A stretch of 11,402 bases of DNA from Pseudomonadota bacterium (GTDB lineage Bacteria; Pseudomonadota; Gammaproteobacteria; Burkholderiales; Casimicrobiaceae). The position numbers and the translations under genes are program-made. The stretch covers positions 1 to 11,402 of the forward strand of contig JAKLIE010000014.1 in assembly GCA_022709775.1 (NCBI GenBank). Reading direction: 5' to 3'. Below, one piece after another: positions 5,597 through 11,402 of the stretch. Position 1 is the stretch's first letter; the number at the start of each line of letters is the position of its first letter. The notes under the pieces are model-generated. The model was given only the letters and a program-made list of their open reading frames with translations, was not told the DNA's origin and did not search any database.

Positions 5597-7384
5597 TCAG
5601 ACGGAGACGGTCGGGCGCCCGAGGGCGCCGGAGATCCGGCCGGCCGCCGCGACGATCGCGTCGGCGAGCTCGGCAGGCTTGAGCGGCAGCGGGCCCGGGC
5701 GGTGGAAGCTCTCGGGACGGCCCGGCAGGTCGAACCACGCGCGCAGGTAGCGGTAGAACTGCGCGCCGTGATTCTGCTCGACGACGAGCACGTGCCTGAC
5801 GCCCGCGAGCGCCTCGTCGAGCTTCTCGGGCAATGCGGGGGCCAGCAGGCGCATCGCGACGAGCTTCGCGCGTACGCCGGACGCGGCAGCGCGCGCGATC
5901 GCCTCGCGCACCGGGCCGGTCGTGGACCCGAACGTGAGCACGGCCAGCTCGCCGTCGCCCTCGATGTCCGCCCACATGTCGCCGTAGTCGTGCACGGCGA
6001 GCTTGCGCGCGCGCTTGTCGAGCTGCACGCGGTGGTCGCGCGCGCCCGACGACGGCGTGCCCGCCTCGTTCTTCTCGAGGCCGTCGGCGGTGTAGGCGGT
6101 TCCGGGAACGCCGGGGATCGCCATCGGAGAGACCCCGGACGGCGTGTCGCGGTAGCGCTTGAAGTCGGGCGCGTTCGCCTCGGCGACGAGACGCCTGCCG
6201 ACGAACGCGAGGTCCGCGGGCCGGTCGACGATCGCGCGCGACTGGCCCATGAACTGGTCGGAGAGCACGATCGCGGGCGCCTGCAGCGCCTCGGCGAGGT
6301 GCACCGCCCACTGCGTCGTCGCGAGACAGTCGGCGATCGACGTCGGCGCGACGACGAGGCGCGGCGCGTCGCCGTGCAGTCCGGACACCGCGTACGAGAG
6401 GTCGCTCTGTTCGCTCTTCGCCGGGATGCCGGTCGACGGGCCGCCGCGCATCACGTCGACGACGACGAGCGGCACCTCGGCGCTCACCGCGAGCCCGATG
6501 CCCTCGGTCATCAGCGCGAGCCCCGGTCCGGCGGTCGCCGTCAGCGACGGGACGCCTGCGAACGACGAGCCGACGATCATGTTGATCGACGCGAGCTCGT
6601 CCTCGGCCTGCAGGAGCGTTCCGCCGACCTTCGCGAGCGCCGGCGCCATCCATTCGAGCAACTCGGTCGCCGGCGTGATCGGGTACGCGGCGACGAAGCG
6701 GACGCCGCCGCGGATCGCGCCCAGTCCCGCCGCCTCGTTGCCCGAAATGAGCCAGCGGCCCCCGCCGGGGGAGAGCTTCGGGAGCTTCGGAATCGAGCCG
6801 ATGCCCGCCGCCGCCTTCGCGCCCGCGTCGATCGCCGCGAGATTCGCGGCGAGCGACGCTTCGTCGCGCTTCCACGAGTCGCGCAGCGCCGCCTCGATCG
6901 CCTCGCGCGGCAGCCCGGCCAGCGCGCCGGCGAGCCCCAGCGCGACCATGTTCGTCCAGCTGCCCGGGATCGCCTTCGCCATCTTCTTCATCGGCAGCGC
7001 CGCCATGCGCGCTCCGGTCGCGACGAACGGGGCGGGGACTTCGCCCTCGCCTTCGTCGCCGACGACGAGGCTCGCCCCGTCGAGGGGGATCTCGTCGGCG
7101 AAGCGGTGGACGTTCTGCCAGTCGAACGCGAGCAGCAGGTGGAAGCGGTCGTCGAGCGACGCCACCGGCTCGCGCCCGATGCGCAGGAGCGCCGCGGCCT
7201 CGCCGCCGCGGATCTGCGGTCCGCTGGTGCGGACCATGAGACCGTACGCGCCCGCCTTGGCGGCCGCCGAGAGGAGCAGCGTGCCGGCCGTCATGACGCC
7301 GGAGCCGCCGCTGCCCGCCAGTGCGATCGACAGGCCGCCGTGCGCCGTGTCGCTCGCGTTCGATTTCGATGTCGTGGAGGCCAT
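5597..7384 (-). CDS. korA: 2-oxoacid:ferredoxin oxidoreductase, fused gamma-alpha subunit (probable 2-oxoglutarate enzyme)
   Basis: 595 residues with the gamma domain first (about 18-190, opening [17 protein letters not shown]) and the alpha domain after it (about 210-580). The alpha part contains YPITPAT (234-240), the [13 protein letters not shown] block (283-295) and RGGPSTGIP (313-321), which build the pyrimidine and substrate side of the thiamine site. There is no ferredoxin-like delta domain, so electrons must leave from the KorB cluster to a separate ferredoxin. The fused gamma-alpha layout is that of KorA-type subunits. The ATG at 7384 is the first that gives a short ordinary N-terminus; the frame continues upstream across the control region but without conserved sequence. 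No convincing ribosome site precedes it. It heads the operon korA-korB-ferritin-rid and is divergent from had. Confidence 0.9.
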   Translation of the reverse strand: MASTTSKSNASDTAHGGLSIALAGSGGSGVMTAGTLLLSAAAKAGAYGLMVRTSGPQIRGGEAAALLRIGREPVASLDDRFHLLLAFDWQNVHRFADEIPLDGASLVVGDEGEGEVPAPFVATGARMAALPMKKMAKAIPGSWTNMVALGLAGALAGLPREAIEAALRDSWKRDEASLAANLAAIDAGAKAAAGIGSIPKLPKLSPGGGRWLISGNEAAGLGAIRGGVRFVAAYPITPATELLEWMAPALAKVGGTLLQAEDELASINMIVGSSFAGVPSLTATAGPGLALMTEGIGLAVSAEVPLVVVDVMRGGPSTGIPAKSEQSDLSYAVSGLHGDAPRLVVAPTSIADCLATTQWAVHLAEALQAPAIVLSDQFMGQSRAIVDRPADLAFVGRRLVAEANAPDFKRYRDTPSGVSPMAIPGVPGTAYTADGLEKNEAGTPSSGARDHRVQLDKRARKLAVHDYGDMWADIEGDGELAVLTFGSTTGPVREAIARAAASGVRAKLVAMRLLAPALPEKLDEALAGVRHVLVVEQNHGAQFYRYLRAWFDLPGRPESFHRPGPLPLKPAELADAIVAAAGRISGALGRPTVSV

Positions 7385-7387
7385 GGT

Positions 7388-7403
7388 GCGCGAAGCTTCG
7401 CGC
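7388..7403. repeat. 16-bp perfect palindrome upstream of korA
   Basis: GCGCGAAGCTTCGCGC is its own reverse complement and ends four bases before the korA ATG, where a ribosome site would be expected. It could be an operator or a cruciform/RNA stem hindering korA expression. A palindrome this long is notable even in GC-rich DNA, but no regulator can be named. Confidence 0.5.
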
Positions 7404-7421
7404 GTGCCCCGCGGTTGCGAA

Positions 7422-7435
7422 TTGACCCAAATCAA
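7422..7435. promoter_or_regulatory. FNR-type box in the korA/had divergent region
   Basis: TTGACCCAAATCAA matches the FNR consensus TTGAT-N4-ATCAA at nine of ten defined positions; read on the minus strand the first half-site is a perfect TTGAT. It sits 38 bp from the bases just upstream of korA and about 137 bp before had. Oxygen-responsive FNR homologues (AcpR in Azoarcus) activate benzoyl-CoA genes in related bacteria, so anaerobic control of one or both operons is likely. No good -10 lies at the class II distance on either strand, so which promoter it drives is unresolved. Confidence 0.65.
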
Positions 7436-7469
7436 GGCTCGCGCAACGGGGCTTCGGCAGCATGTGGGA

Positions 7470-7477
7470 CATAAATT
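7470..7477 (+). promoter_or_regulatory. Candidate -10 region for had-oah-dch-bcr
   Basis: CATAAATT is part of the only AT-rich stretch between the FNR box and had. It contains two overlapping hexamers (CATAAA and TAAATT), each matching TATAAT at four of six positions. A start near 7482-7484 would fall inside the dyad at 7474-7495 and leave a leader of roughly 90 nt. Confidence 0.35.
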
Positions 7478-7495
7478 GGTATTGCAGTACCGATT
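7474..7495. promoter_or_regulatory. 22-bp dyad, candidate repressor operator for the benzoyl-CoA genes
   Basis: The arms AATTGGTA and TACCGATT are complementary at seven of eight positions around the spacer TTGCAG. The dyad overlaps the candidate -10 and start region of the had operon, a usual place for a repressor. The arms do not match an operator I can name; a dimeric MarR-, TetR- or GntR-like protein would fit the geometry. The regulator gene is not in this window. Confidence 0.5.
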
Positions 7496-7571
7496 TACCG
7501 GATTGAACGGCCGAACGGGGCGACGGCGACCCCGGCAGGCCGCCGCCGACCCACCCGAAGGAGGATCCCGG

Positions 7572-8639
7572 ATGCCGCTACCCGCCCACCGCTGGCTGAT
7601 GACCGCCCCGGGCGCCCCGCTCGTCCGCGCCGAGTTCGACGCGACGCCCGGACCCGGCGAGGTCGCCGTGGCGGTCGCCGGATGCGGCGTCTGCCACACC
7701 GACCTGGGCTACTACTACGACGGCGTGCGCACCAACGCGCCGCTGCCGCTGGCGCTGGGCCACGAGGTGTCGGGCCGGGTGGTCGCCGCCGGCGCCGGGG
7801 CGGAGCCCTGGATCGGCCGCGCCGTCATCGTCCCCGCCGTGCTGCCGTGCGGCGAATGCGACCTGTGCAGGCGGGGTCTCGCCCCGATCTGCCGCAGCCA
7901 GAAGATGCCGGGGAACGACATCCAGGGCGGCTTCGCCACGCACATCGTCGTGCCGGAGCGGGGCCTGTGCCCGGTCGACGAGAAGCGCCTCGCCGCGGCC
8001 GGCCTCACGCTCGCGCAGGTGTCGGTCGTCGCCGACGCGCTCACCACCCCCTACCAGGCCGTCCGGCGCGCCGGCGTGACTCCCGGCAGCCTGGCGGTCG
8101 TCGTCGGCGCGGGCGGCGTCGGCGGCTACTGCGTCCAGGTCGCCGCGGCGGCCGGCGCGAAGGTCGTCGCGGTCGACGTCGACCCGGCCAAGCTCGAGGC
8201 GATCGCCGCCCACGGCGCGTCGCTCACGATCGACGCGAAGACGCACGACGCCAGGGCGCTCAAGGGCGCGGTCTCCGCGTTCGCGAAGGCGCAGGGCCTG
8301 AAGCCCACCGAGTGGTTCATCTTCGAGTGCTCGGGCACCGCCGCCGGTCAACTGACGGCGTGGAGCCTGCTCGTGCACGGCGCGACGCTGTCGGTCGTCG
8401 GCTTCACGATGGACAAGGTCGAGGTGCGGCTGTCGAATCTGATGGCGTTCGACGCGCGCGCGCTCGGCAACTGGGGCTGCCCGCCCGAGTCCTACCCCGG
8501 CGCGCTCGACCTCGTGCTCGACGGCAAGGTCGCGCTCGCGCCCTTCGTCGAGACGCACCCCCTTTCCGACATCAACCGCGTGTTCGACGCGGTCCACCAC
8601 CGCGCGATCCGCAGGCGCGCGGTGATGGTCCCGGCCTGA
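7572..8639 (+). CDS. had: 6-hydroxycyclohex-1-ene-1-carbonyl-CoA dehydrogenase
   Basis: A 355-residue zinc-dependent alcohol dehydrogenase. The catalytic zinc motif is GCGVCHTD with Cys38 and GHE with His64/Glu65. The structural zinc lobe has Cys93, Cys96, Cys99 and Cys107. The Rossmann motif is GAGGVGG (179-185), followed by VDVD around Asp202, which favours NAD+ over NADP+. In the Thauera-type benzoyl-CoA pathway the enzyme oxidises the 6-hydroxy group to give 6-oxocyclohex-1-ene-1-carbonyl-CoA. The specific assignment rests on overall sequence recognition and on the adjacent oah, dch and bcrC genes. The ATG at 7572 has a strong AAGGAGGA site. It is the first gene of the plus-strand operon; its stop codon overlaps the AAGGAG ribosome site of oah. 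Confidence 0.93.
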   Translation: MPLPAHRWLMTAPGAPLVRAEFDATPGPGEVAVAVAGCGVCHTDLGYYYDGVRTNAPLPLALGHEVSGRVVAAGAGAEPWIGRAVIVPAVLPCGECDLCRRGLAPICRSQKMPGNDIQGGFATHIVVPERGLCPVDEKRLAAAGLTLAQVSVVADALTTPYQAVRRAGVTPGSLAVVVGAGGVGGYCVQVAAAAGAKVVAVDVDPAKLEAIAAHGASLTIDAKTHDARALKGAVSAFAKAQGLKPTEWFIFECSGTAAGQLTAWSLLVHGATLSVVGFTMDKVEVRLSNLMAFDARALGNWGCPPESYPGALDLVLDGKVALAPFVETHPLSDINRVFDAVHHRAIRRRAVMVPA

Positions 8640-8653
8640 AGGAGCTCTCCCGC

Positions 8654-9769
8654 ATGAACGCCCCCCACCCGGTCCGCGAATTCAAGCACCACGGCCTCGT
8701 CGCGGACTTCTCGCGGCCCGGCGTGCGCTTCGAGCGCAGGCCCGCGCGCACCCCCGACGGCAAGGTCGCCGAGGGCCTGTACAACGCCTGGATCACGCTC
8801 GACAACACGGCGCAGTTCAACTCGTACACGACGGACATGGTCAAGGGCGTGATCCTCGCGTTCCGCGCCGCCTCCGACATGCGCGACGTCAACGCGGTCG
8901 TGTTCACCGGCGCCGGCGACAAGGCGTTCTGCACCGGCGGCAACACGAAGGAGTACGCCGAGTACTACGCGGGGCATCCGCAGGAGTACCGGCAGTACAT
9001 GCGGCTGTTCAACGACATGGTCAGCGCGATCCTCGCCTGCGACAAGCCGGTGATCTGCCGCGTCAACGGCATGCGCATCGGCGGCGGGCAGGAGATCGGG
9101 ATGGCGTGCGACTTCTCCGTCGCGCAGGACCTCGCCCGCTTCGGCCAGGCGGGCCCCAAGCACGGCTCGGCGCCGATCGGCGGCGCGACCGACTTCCTGC
9201 CGGTCATCGTCGGCGCCGAGCGCGCGATGGCGGCCTGCGTGCTGTGCGAGCCCTTCTCGGCGCACAAGGCCTACCAGATGGGCGTGCTGACCGACATCGT
9301 GCCGGCGCTGCACGTGGACGGCCGCTTCGTCGCGAACCCGCTGGTCGAGACCGAGCGCATGACCGACGCCTACGGCCGCTTCGTGTTCGGCGAGCCGAAG
9401 ACCGGCGACGCGCTGAAGGAAGGCAAGGCGCTGCTCGCGCGAGGGGCCGTCGATCTCTCGCTGCTCGACGCGAAGGTCGAGGAGCTGTGCGCGAAGATGC
9501 TGCTCACGTTCCCCGACTGCACGACCAAGACGCTCGAGGAACTGCGCAAGCCCAAGCTCGACGCGTGGAACCGCAACAAGGAGAACTCGCGCGCCTGGCT
9601 CGCCCTCAACATGATGACCGAGGCGCGCGCGGGATTCCGCGCGTTCAACGAGGGCACCAGGGAGTCGCGCGAGGTCGACTTCGTCGCGCTGCGCCAGGCG
9701 CTCGCGCGCGGGCAGGCGTGGAACGAATCGTTCACCGACGGCCTGATGCCGGCGGCGCGCCGCGGGTGA
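8654..9769 (+). CDS. oah: 6-oxocyclohex-1-ene-1-carbonyl-CoA hydrolase (ring-opening)
   Basis: A 371-residue crotonase-superfamily enzyme, longer than ordinary enoyl-CoA hydratases (about 260) and of the size typical for Oah. The CoA/oxyanion-hole blocks are AFCTGGNTKEYAEYY (91-105) and RVNGMRIGGGQEIGMACDF (136-154). A long C-terminal helical part contains KTLEELRKPKLDAWNRNKE. The enzyme adds water to the double bond and then hydrolyses the ring C-C bond, giving 3-hydroxypimelyl-CoA, the product that enters beta-oxidation. The ATG at 8654 lies 14 bp after had, with AAGGAG well placed upstream. The next gene, dch, is unusually far away for this operon (99 bp), the gap being filled by a hairpin-rich insert. 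Confidence 0.94.
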   Translation: MNAPHPVREFKHHGLVADFSRPGVRFERRPARTPDGKVAEGLYNAWITLDNTAQFNSYTTDMVKGVILAFRAASDMRDVNAVVFTGAGDKAFCTGGNTKEYAEYYAGHPQEYRQYMRLFNDMVSAILACDKPVICRVNGMRIGGGQEIGMACDFSVAQDLARFGQAGPKHGSAPIGGATDFLPVIVGAERAMAACVLCEPFSAHKAYQMGVLTDIVPALHVDGRFVANPLVETERMTDAYGRFVFGEPKTGDALKEGKALLARGAVDLSLLDAKVEELCAKMLLTFPDCTTKTLEELRKPKLDAWNRNKENSRAWLALNMMTEARAGFRAFNEGTRESREVDFVALRQALARGQAWNESFTDGLMPAARRG

Positions 9770-9772
9770 CCG

Positions 9773-9867
9773 GATGAGCGCCGCCGGGCCGTCCGAAGGC
9801 GCTCGCCCCCTCCCTCGGGAGGGGGTGCGCGAAGCCGCGTCAGCGGCAAGCCTGGGGGAGGCTGCCC
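9773..9867 (+). repeat. REP-like hairpin element between oah and dch
   Basis: The oah-dch gap holds one strong hairpin (CCCCCTCCC and GGGAGGGGG, 9806-9825), a second one (GCCGC and GCGGC, 9834-9847) and a final CCTGGGGGAGG that mirrors the first arm. The 8-bp sequence GATGAGCG occurs at 9773-9780 and again at 9868-9875, bracketing the insert like a target-site duplication. The other genes of this operon are 14 bp apart or overlap. The style resembles dispersed GC-rich intergenic repeats of betaproteobacteria, but copy number cannot be judged from one window. Confidence 0.55.
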
Positions 9868-9872
9868 GATGA
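9774..9872 (+). CDS. Possible 32-residue ORF across the oah-dch insert
   Basis: An ATG five bases after the oah stop opens 32 codons without interruption through the whole hairpin insert. The TGA overlaps the dch ATG as ATGA, the typical geometry of translational coupling. The peptide is Ala/Gly/Arg-rich with no recognisable domain. No good ribosome site is visible (weak CGGG), so ribosomes would have to continue from oah. It may be a leader that unfolds the hairpins, or a fortuitous open frame. Confidence 0.3.
   Translation: MSAAGPSEGARPLPREGVREAASAASLGEAAR
9854..9861 (+). promoter_or_regulatory. dch ribosome binding site supplied by the insert
   Basis: GGGGGAGG, seven bases before the dch ATG, is the only good Shine-Dalgarno sequence for dch and belongs to the repeat-like insert. 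Its GGGAGG can pair with CCTCCC at 9809-9814, the same bases that form the first hairpin with 9817-9822, so the two pairings are mutually exclusive. Confidence 0.5.
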
Positions 9873-10639
9873 GCGAGGCCCCTCTCAAGGCCGTGCTCGA
9901 GCGCGACGGCGCGCTGCTTCGGCTCACGCTCGCGCGGCCGAAAGCGAACATCGTCGACGCCGCGATGATCGGGGCGCTCTCCGCCGCGCTCGCGCGGCAC
10001 GGGACCGATCGCGCGATCCGCGGCGTGCTGCTCGACGCCGAGGGTCCGCACTTCAGCTTCGGCGCGAGCGTCGAGGAGCACCTGCCCGCGACCTGCGGCG
10101 CGATGCTCGCGACGCTGCACGCGCTCGTCGTCGCGATGCTGGAGTTCCCGGCGCCGATACTCGTCGCCGTTCGCGGCCAGTGCCTGGGCGGCGGCCTCGA
10201 GGTCGCGATGGCGGGCAGCATGATCTTCGCCGCGCCCGACGCGCAGCTCGGGCAGCCCGAGATGAAGCTTGGCGTGTTCGCGCCGGCCGCCTCCGTGCTG
10301 CTCCCCTACCGCGTGAACGCCGCGGTCGCCGAGGACCTGCTGCTGTCCGGCCGCTCGGTCGGCGCCGCGGAGGCGCACGGGATCGGACTCGTGCACACGG
10401 TCGCCGACGACCCGGCGGCCGTCGCGCTCGCGTGGTTCGACGCGCACCTGGCCCCCAAGAGCGCCGCGTCGGTCCGCCACGCGCTTCGCGCGGCCCGGCT
10501 CGCGCGCATCGAGGCGATCCGCTCCGGGCTCGCCGCCGTCGAGAAACTCTACCTGCAGGGACTCATGAACACGCGGGACGCGAACGAGGGGCTCACCGCC
10601 TTCCTCGCGCGGCGCCCGCCCGTCTGGGAGCACCACTGA
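9869..10639 (+). CDS. dch: Cyclohexa-1,5-diene-1-carbonyl-CoA hydratase
   Basis: A 256-residue crotonase-fold protein of normal hydratase length. It has the first oxyanion-hole block HFSFGASVEEHLP (61-73) and the second GQCLGGGLEVAMAG (103-116), then QPEMKLGVFAP. The FSFGASVEEHLP block together with the neighbours points to the dienoyl-CoA hydratase of the benzoyl-CoA pathway rather than a fatty-acid enoyl-CoA hydratase. It hydrates the benzoyl-CoA reductase product to 6-hydroxycyclohex-1-ene-1-carbonyl-CoA, the substrate of Had. The start at 9869 has GGGGGAGG upstream and aligns with the expected short N-terminus. Its TGA overlaps the ATG of bcrC by one base (TGATG), so the two are probably translationally coupled. 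Confidence 0.92.
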   Translation: MSEAPLKAVLERDGALLRLTLARPKANIVDAAMIGALSAALARHGTDRAIRGVLLDAEGPHFSFGASVEEHLPATCGAMLATLHALVVAMLEFPAPILVAVRGQCLGGGLEVAMAGSMIFAAPDAQLGQPEMKLGVFAPAASVLLPYRVNAAVAEDLLLSGRSVGAAEAHGIGLVHTVADDPAAVALAWFDAHLAPKSAASVRHALRAARLARIEAIRSGLAAVEKLYLQGLMNTRDANEGLTAFLARRPPVWEHH

Positions 10640-11402
10640 TGAACGCCGCCACGCAGCCCCGCGCGATCGAGATCGTCGAGCACTGCCAGTCGCTCTTCGA
10701 AGACCTCGACTTCAACGCCGTCAAGCAATGGAAGGCCGCGGCCCCGGGCCGCAAGGCGATCGGCTACATGCCGGTCTACGTGCCGCGCGAGATCGTCCAT
10801 GCGGCGGGCATGCTGCCCGTCGGCATCCTCGGCGGCGGGGACTCGCTGGAGGTCATCCAGGGCGACGCGTACTACCAGAGCTACATCTGCCGGATCCCGC
10901 GTTCGACGATCGAGCTCGGGCTGACCGGCCGGCTCGACTGTCTCGACGGCATGCTGTTCCCGTCGATCTGCGACGTGATCCGCAACCTGTCGGGCATGTG
11001 GCAGATCCTGTTCAAGGACAAGTACGTCCGCTATTTCGACGTTCCGCAGAACTACCAGGACGCGGTCGGCGGCACCTACTACATTCACGAGCTCGAGGTG
11101 CTGCGCGACGGCCTCGCGGCGCTGCGCGGAAAGCCGATCACCGACGCCGAGCTCAACGCGTCGATCCGGGTCTACAACGAGAACCGCGCGGCGATCCGCG
11201 ACCTGTACGCTTACCGGGCCGAGAAGCCGTGGCAGGCGCCGACCTCGGAGGTCTACCTGCTGCTGCGCGCCGGGATGGTGCTCCCGCCCGAGGACCACAC
11301 GAAGCTGGTCCGCGAGTACGTCGCCGAGGTCGACAAGCTGCCGCGGCCGAAGCGCGACAACGCCCGCGTCGTGATCAACGGCTCGTTCTGCGAGCAACCG
11401 CC
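10639..11402 (+). CDS. bcrC: Benzoyl-CoA reductase subunit C (BcrC), 3' end outside window
   Basis: The first 254 codons of a 2-hydroxyacyl-CoA dehydratase D-component family protein. Recognisable blocks are IGYMPVYVPREIVHAAGMLPVG (41-62), GDAYYQSYICRIPRS (75-89), FPSICDVIRN (107-116) and INGSFCEQP (246-254). Cys84, Cys111 and Cys251 are the positions expected to ligate a [4Fe-4S] cluster in this family. With BcrB it forms the substrate-binding half of the class I, ATP-dependent enzyme; the BcrAD half hydrolyses ATP and transfers electrons from ferredoxin. The expected genes bcrB, bcrA, bcrD and a ferredoxin would lie to the right. The sequence reads as the Bcr (Thauera) type. Its closeness to Bcr rather than Bzd forms is from recognition, not alignment. 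Confidence 0.9.
   Translation, partial: MNAATQPRAIEIVEHCQSLFEDLDFNAVKQWKAAAPGRKAIGYMPVYVPREIVHAAGMLPVGILGGGDSLEVIQGDAYYQSYICRIPRSTIELGLTGRLDCLDGMLFPSICDVIRNLSGMWQILFKDKYVRYFDVPQNYQDAVGGTYYIHELEVLRDGLAALRGKPITDAELNASIRVYNENRAAIRDLYAYRAEKPWQAPTSEVYLLLRAGMVLPPEDHTKLVREYVAEVDKLPRPKRDNARVVINGSFCEQP

Noticed and set aside
3936..7472. A 1178-codon open frame on the minus strand spanning korA, korB and the ferritin-like gene
   Set aside because: Only its last 264 codons are a real gene. The rest is Arg/Gly-rich translation in the wrong frame of korA and korB, an effect of high GC content.
7572..8639. Generic zinc alcohol dehydrogenase annotation
   Set aside because: The motifs alone would allow it, but the overall sequence and the adjacent oah, dch and bcrC genes support the specific Had assignment.
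8492..10636. Long minus-strand open frame antisense to oah and dch, and similar ones antisense to korA and had
   Set aside because: Translations are Arg/Ala/Asp-rich with no domain pattern, while the opposite strand encodes well-recognised enzymes with good starts and ribosome sites.
1..11402. CRISPR arrays, tRNA or rRNA genes, insertion sequences, toxin-antitoxin pairs
   Set aside because: I looked for repeat-spacer periodicity, RNA gene landmarks and transposase-like proteins and saw none.

Overview
The window is GC-rich DNA (roughly 70% by eye) with tightly packed genes. It looks like a facultatively anaerobic, probably betaproteobacterial aromatic degrader of the Thauera type. The strongest evidence is a run on the plus strand encoding 6-hydroxycyclohex-1-ene-1-carbonyl-CoA dehydrogenase (had), the ring-opening hydrolase (oah), dienoyl-CoA hydratase (dch) and the start of an ATP-dependent benzoyl-CoA reductase subunit (bcrC, cut by the window edge). 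Taxonomy is inference from gene content and composition only.

Left part (1-1980, minus strand): an apparent operon of a small YgaP-type membrane protein (DUF2892), a periplasmic adaptor of an efflux system, and a sulfide:quinone oxidoreductase cut by the left edge. In front of it lies a CRP-type palindrome centred exactly 41.5 bp upstream of the start inferred from a -10-like hexamer. Next (2060-3489) are a CbiM-like ECF-type permease (minus) and a CRP/FNR-family regulator (plus), divergent from overlapping -10 elements. The regulator has CRP-type DNA-contact residues, so it is a good candidate to bind the palindrome.

Middle part (3511-7384, minus strand): a four-gene operon. korA (fused gamma-alpha) and korB form a 2-oxoacid:ferredoxin oxidoreductase, by context the 2-oxoglutarate enzyme that supplies reduced ferredoxin to benzoyl-CoA reductase. 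They are followed by a ferritin-like diiron protein with a histone-like Lys/Ala/Pro N-terminal tail, whose GTG start overlaps the korB stop, and by a Rid-family protein lacking the usual catalytic arginine.

Right part (7385-11402): a 187-bp divergent control region with a near-consensus FNR box, a 22-bp dyad and a 16-bp perfect palindrome, then had-oah-dch-bcrC. KorAB would reduce ferredoxin, Bcr would use it with ATP to dearomatise benzoyl-CoA, and Dch, Had and Oah would convert the dienoyl-CoA to 3-hydroxypimelyl-CoA. Between oah and dch sits a roughly 95-bp hairpin-rich, REP-like insert flanked by 8-bp direct repeats. It appears to supply the dch ribosome binding site and encodes a 32-codon reading frame overlapping the dch start.

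The core enzymes are known. The less ordinary parts are the regulatory architecture, the insert, the tailed ferritin-like protein and the regulator-sulfide operon pair.
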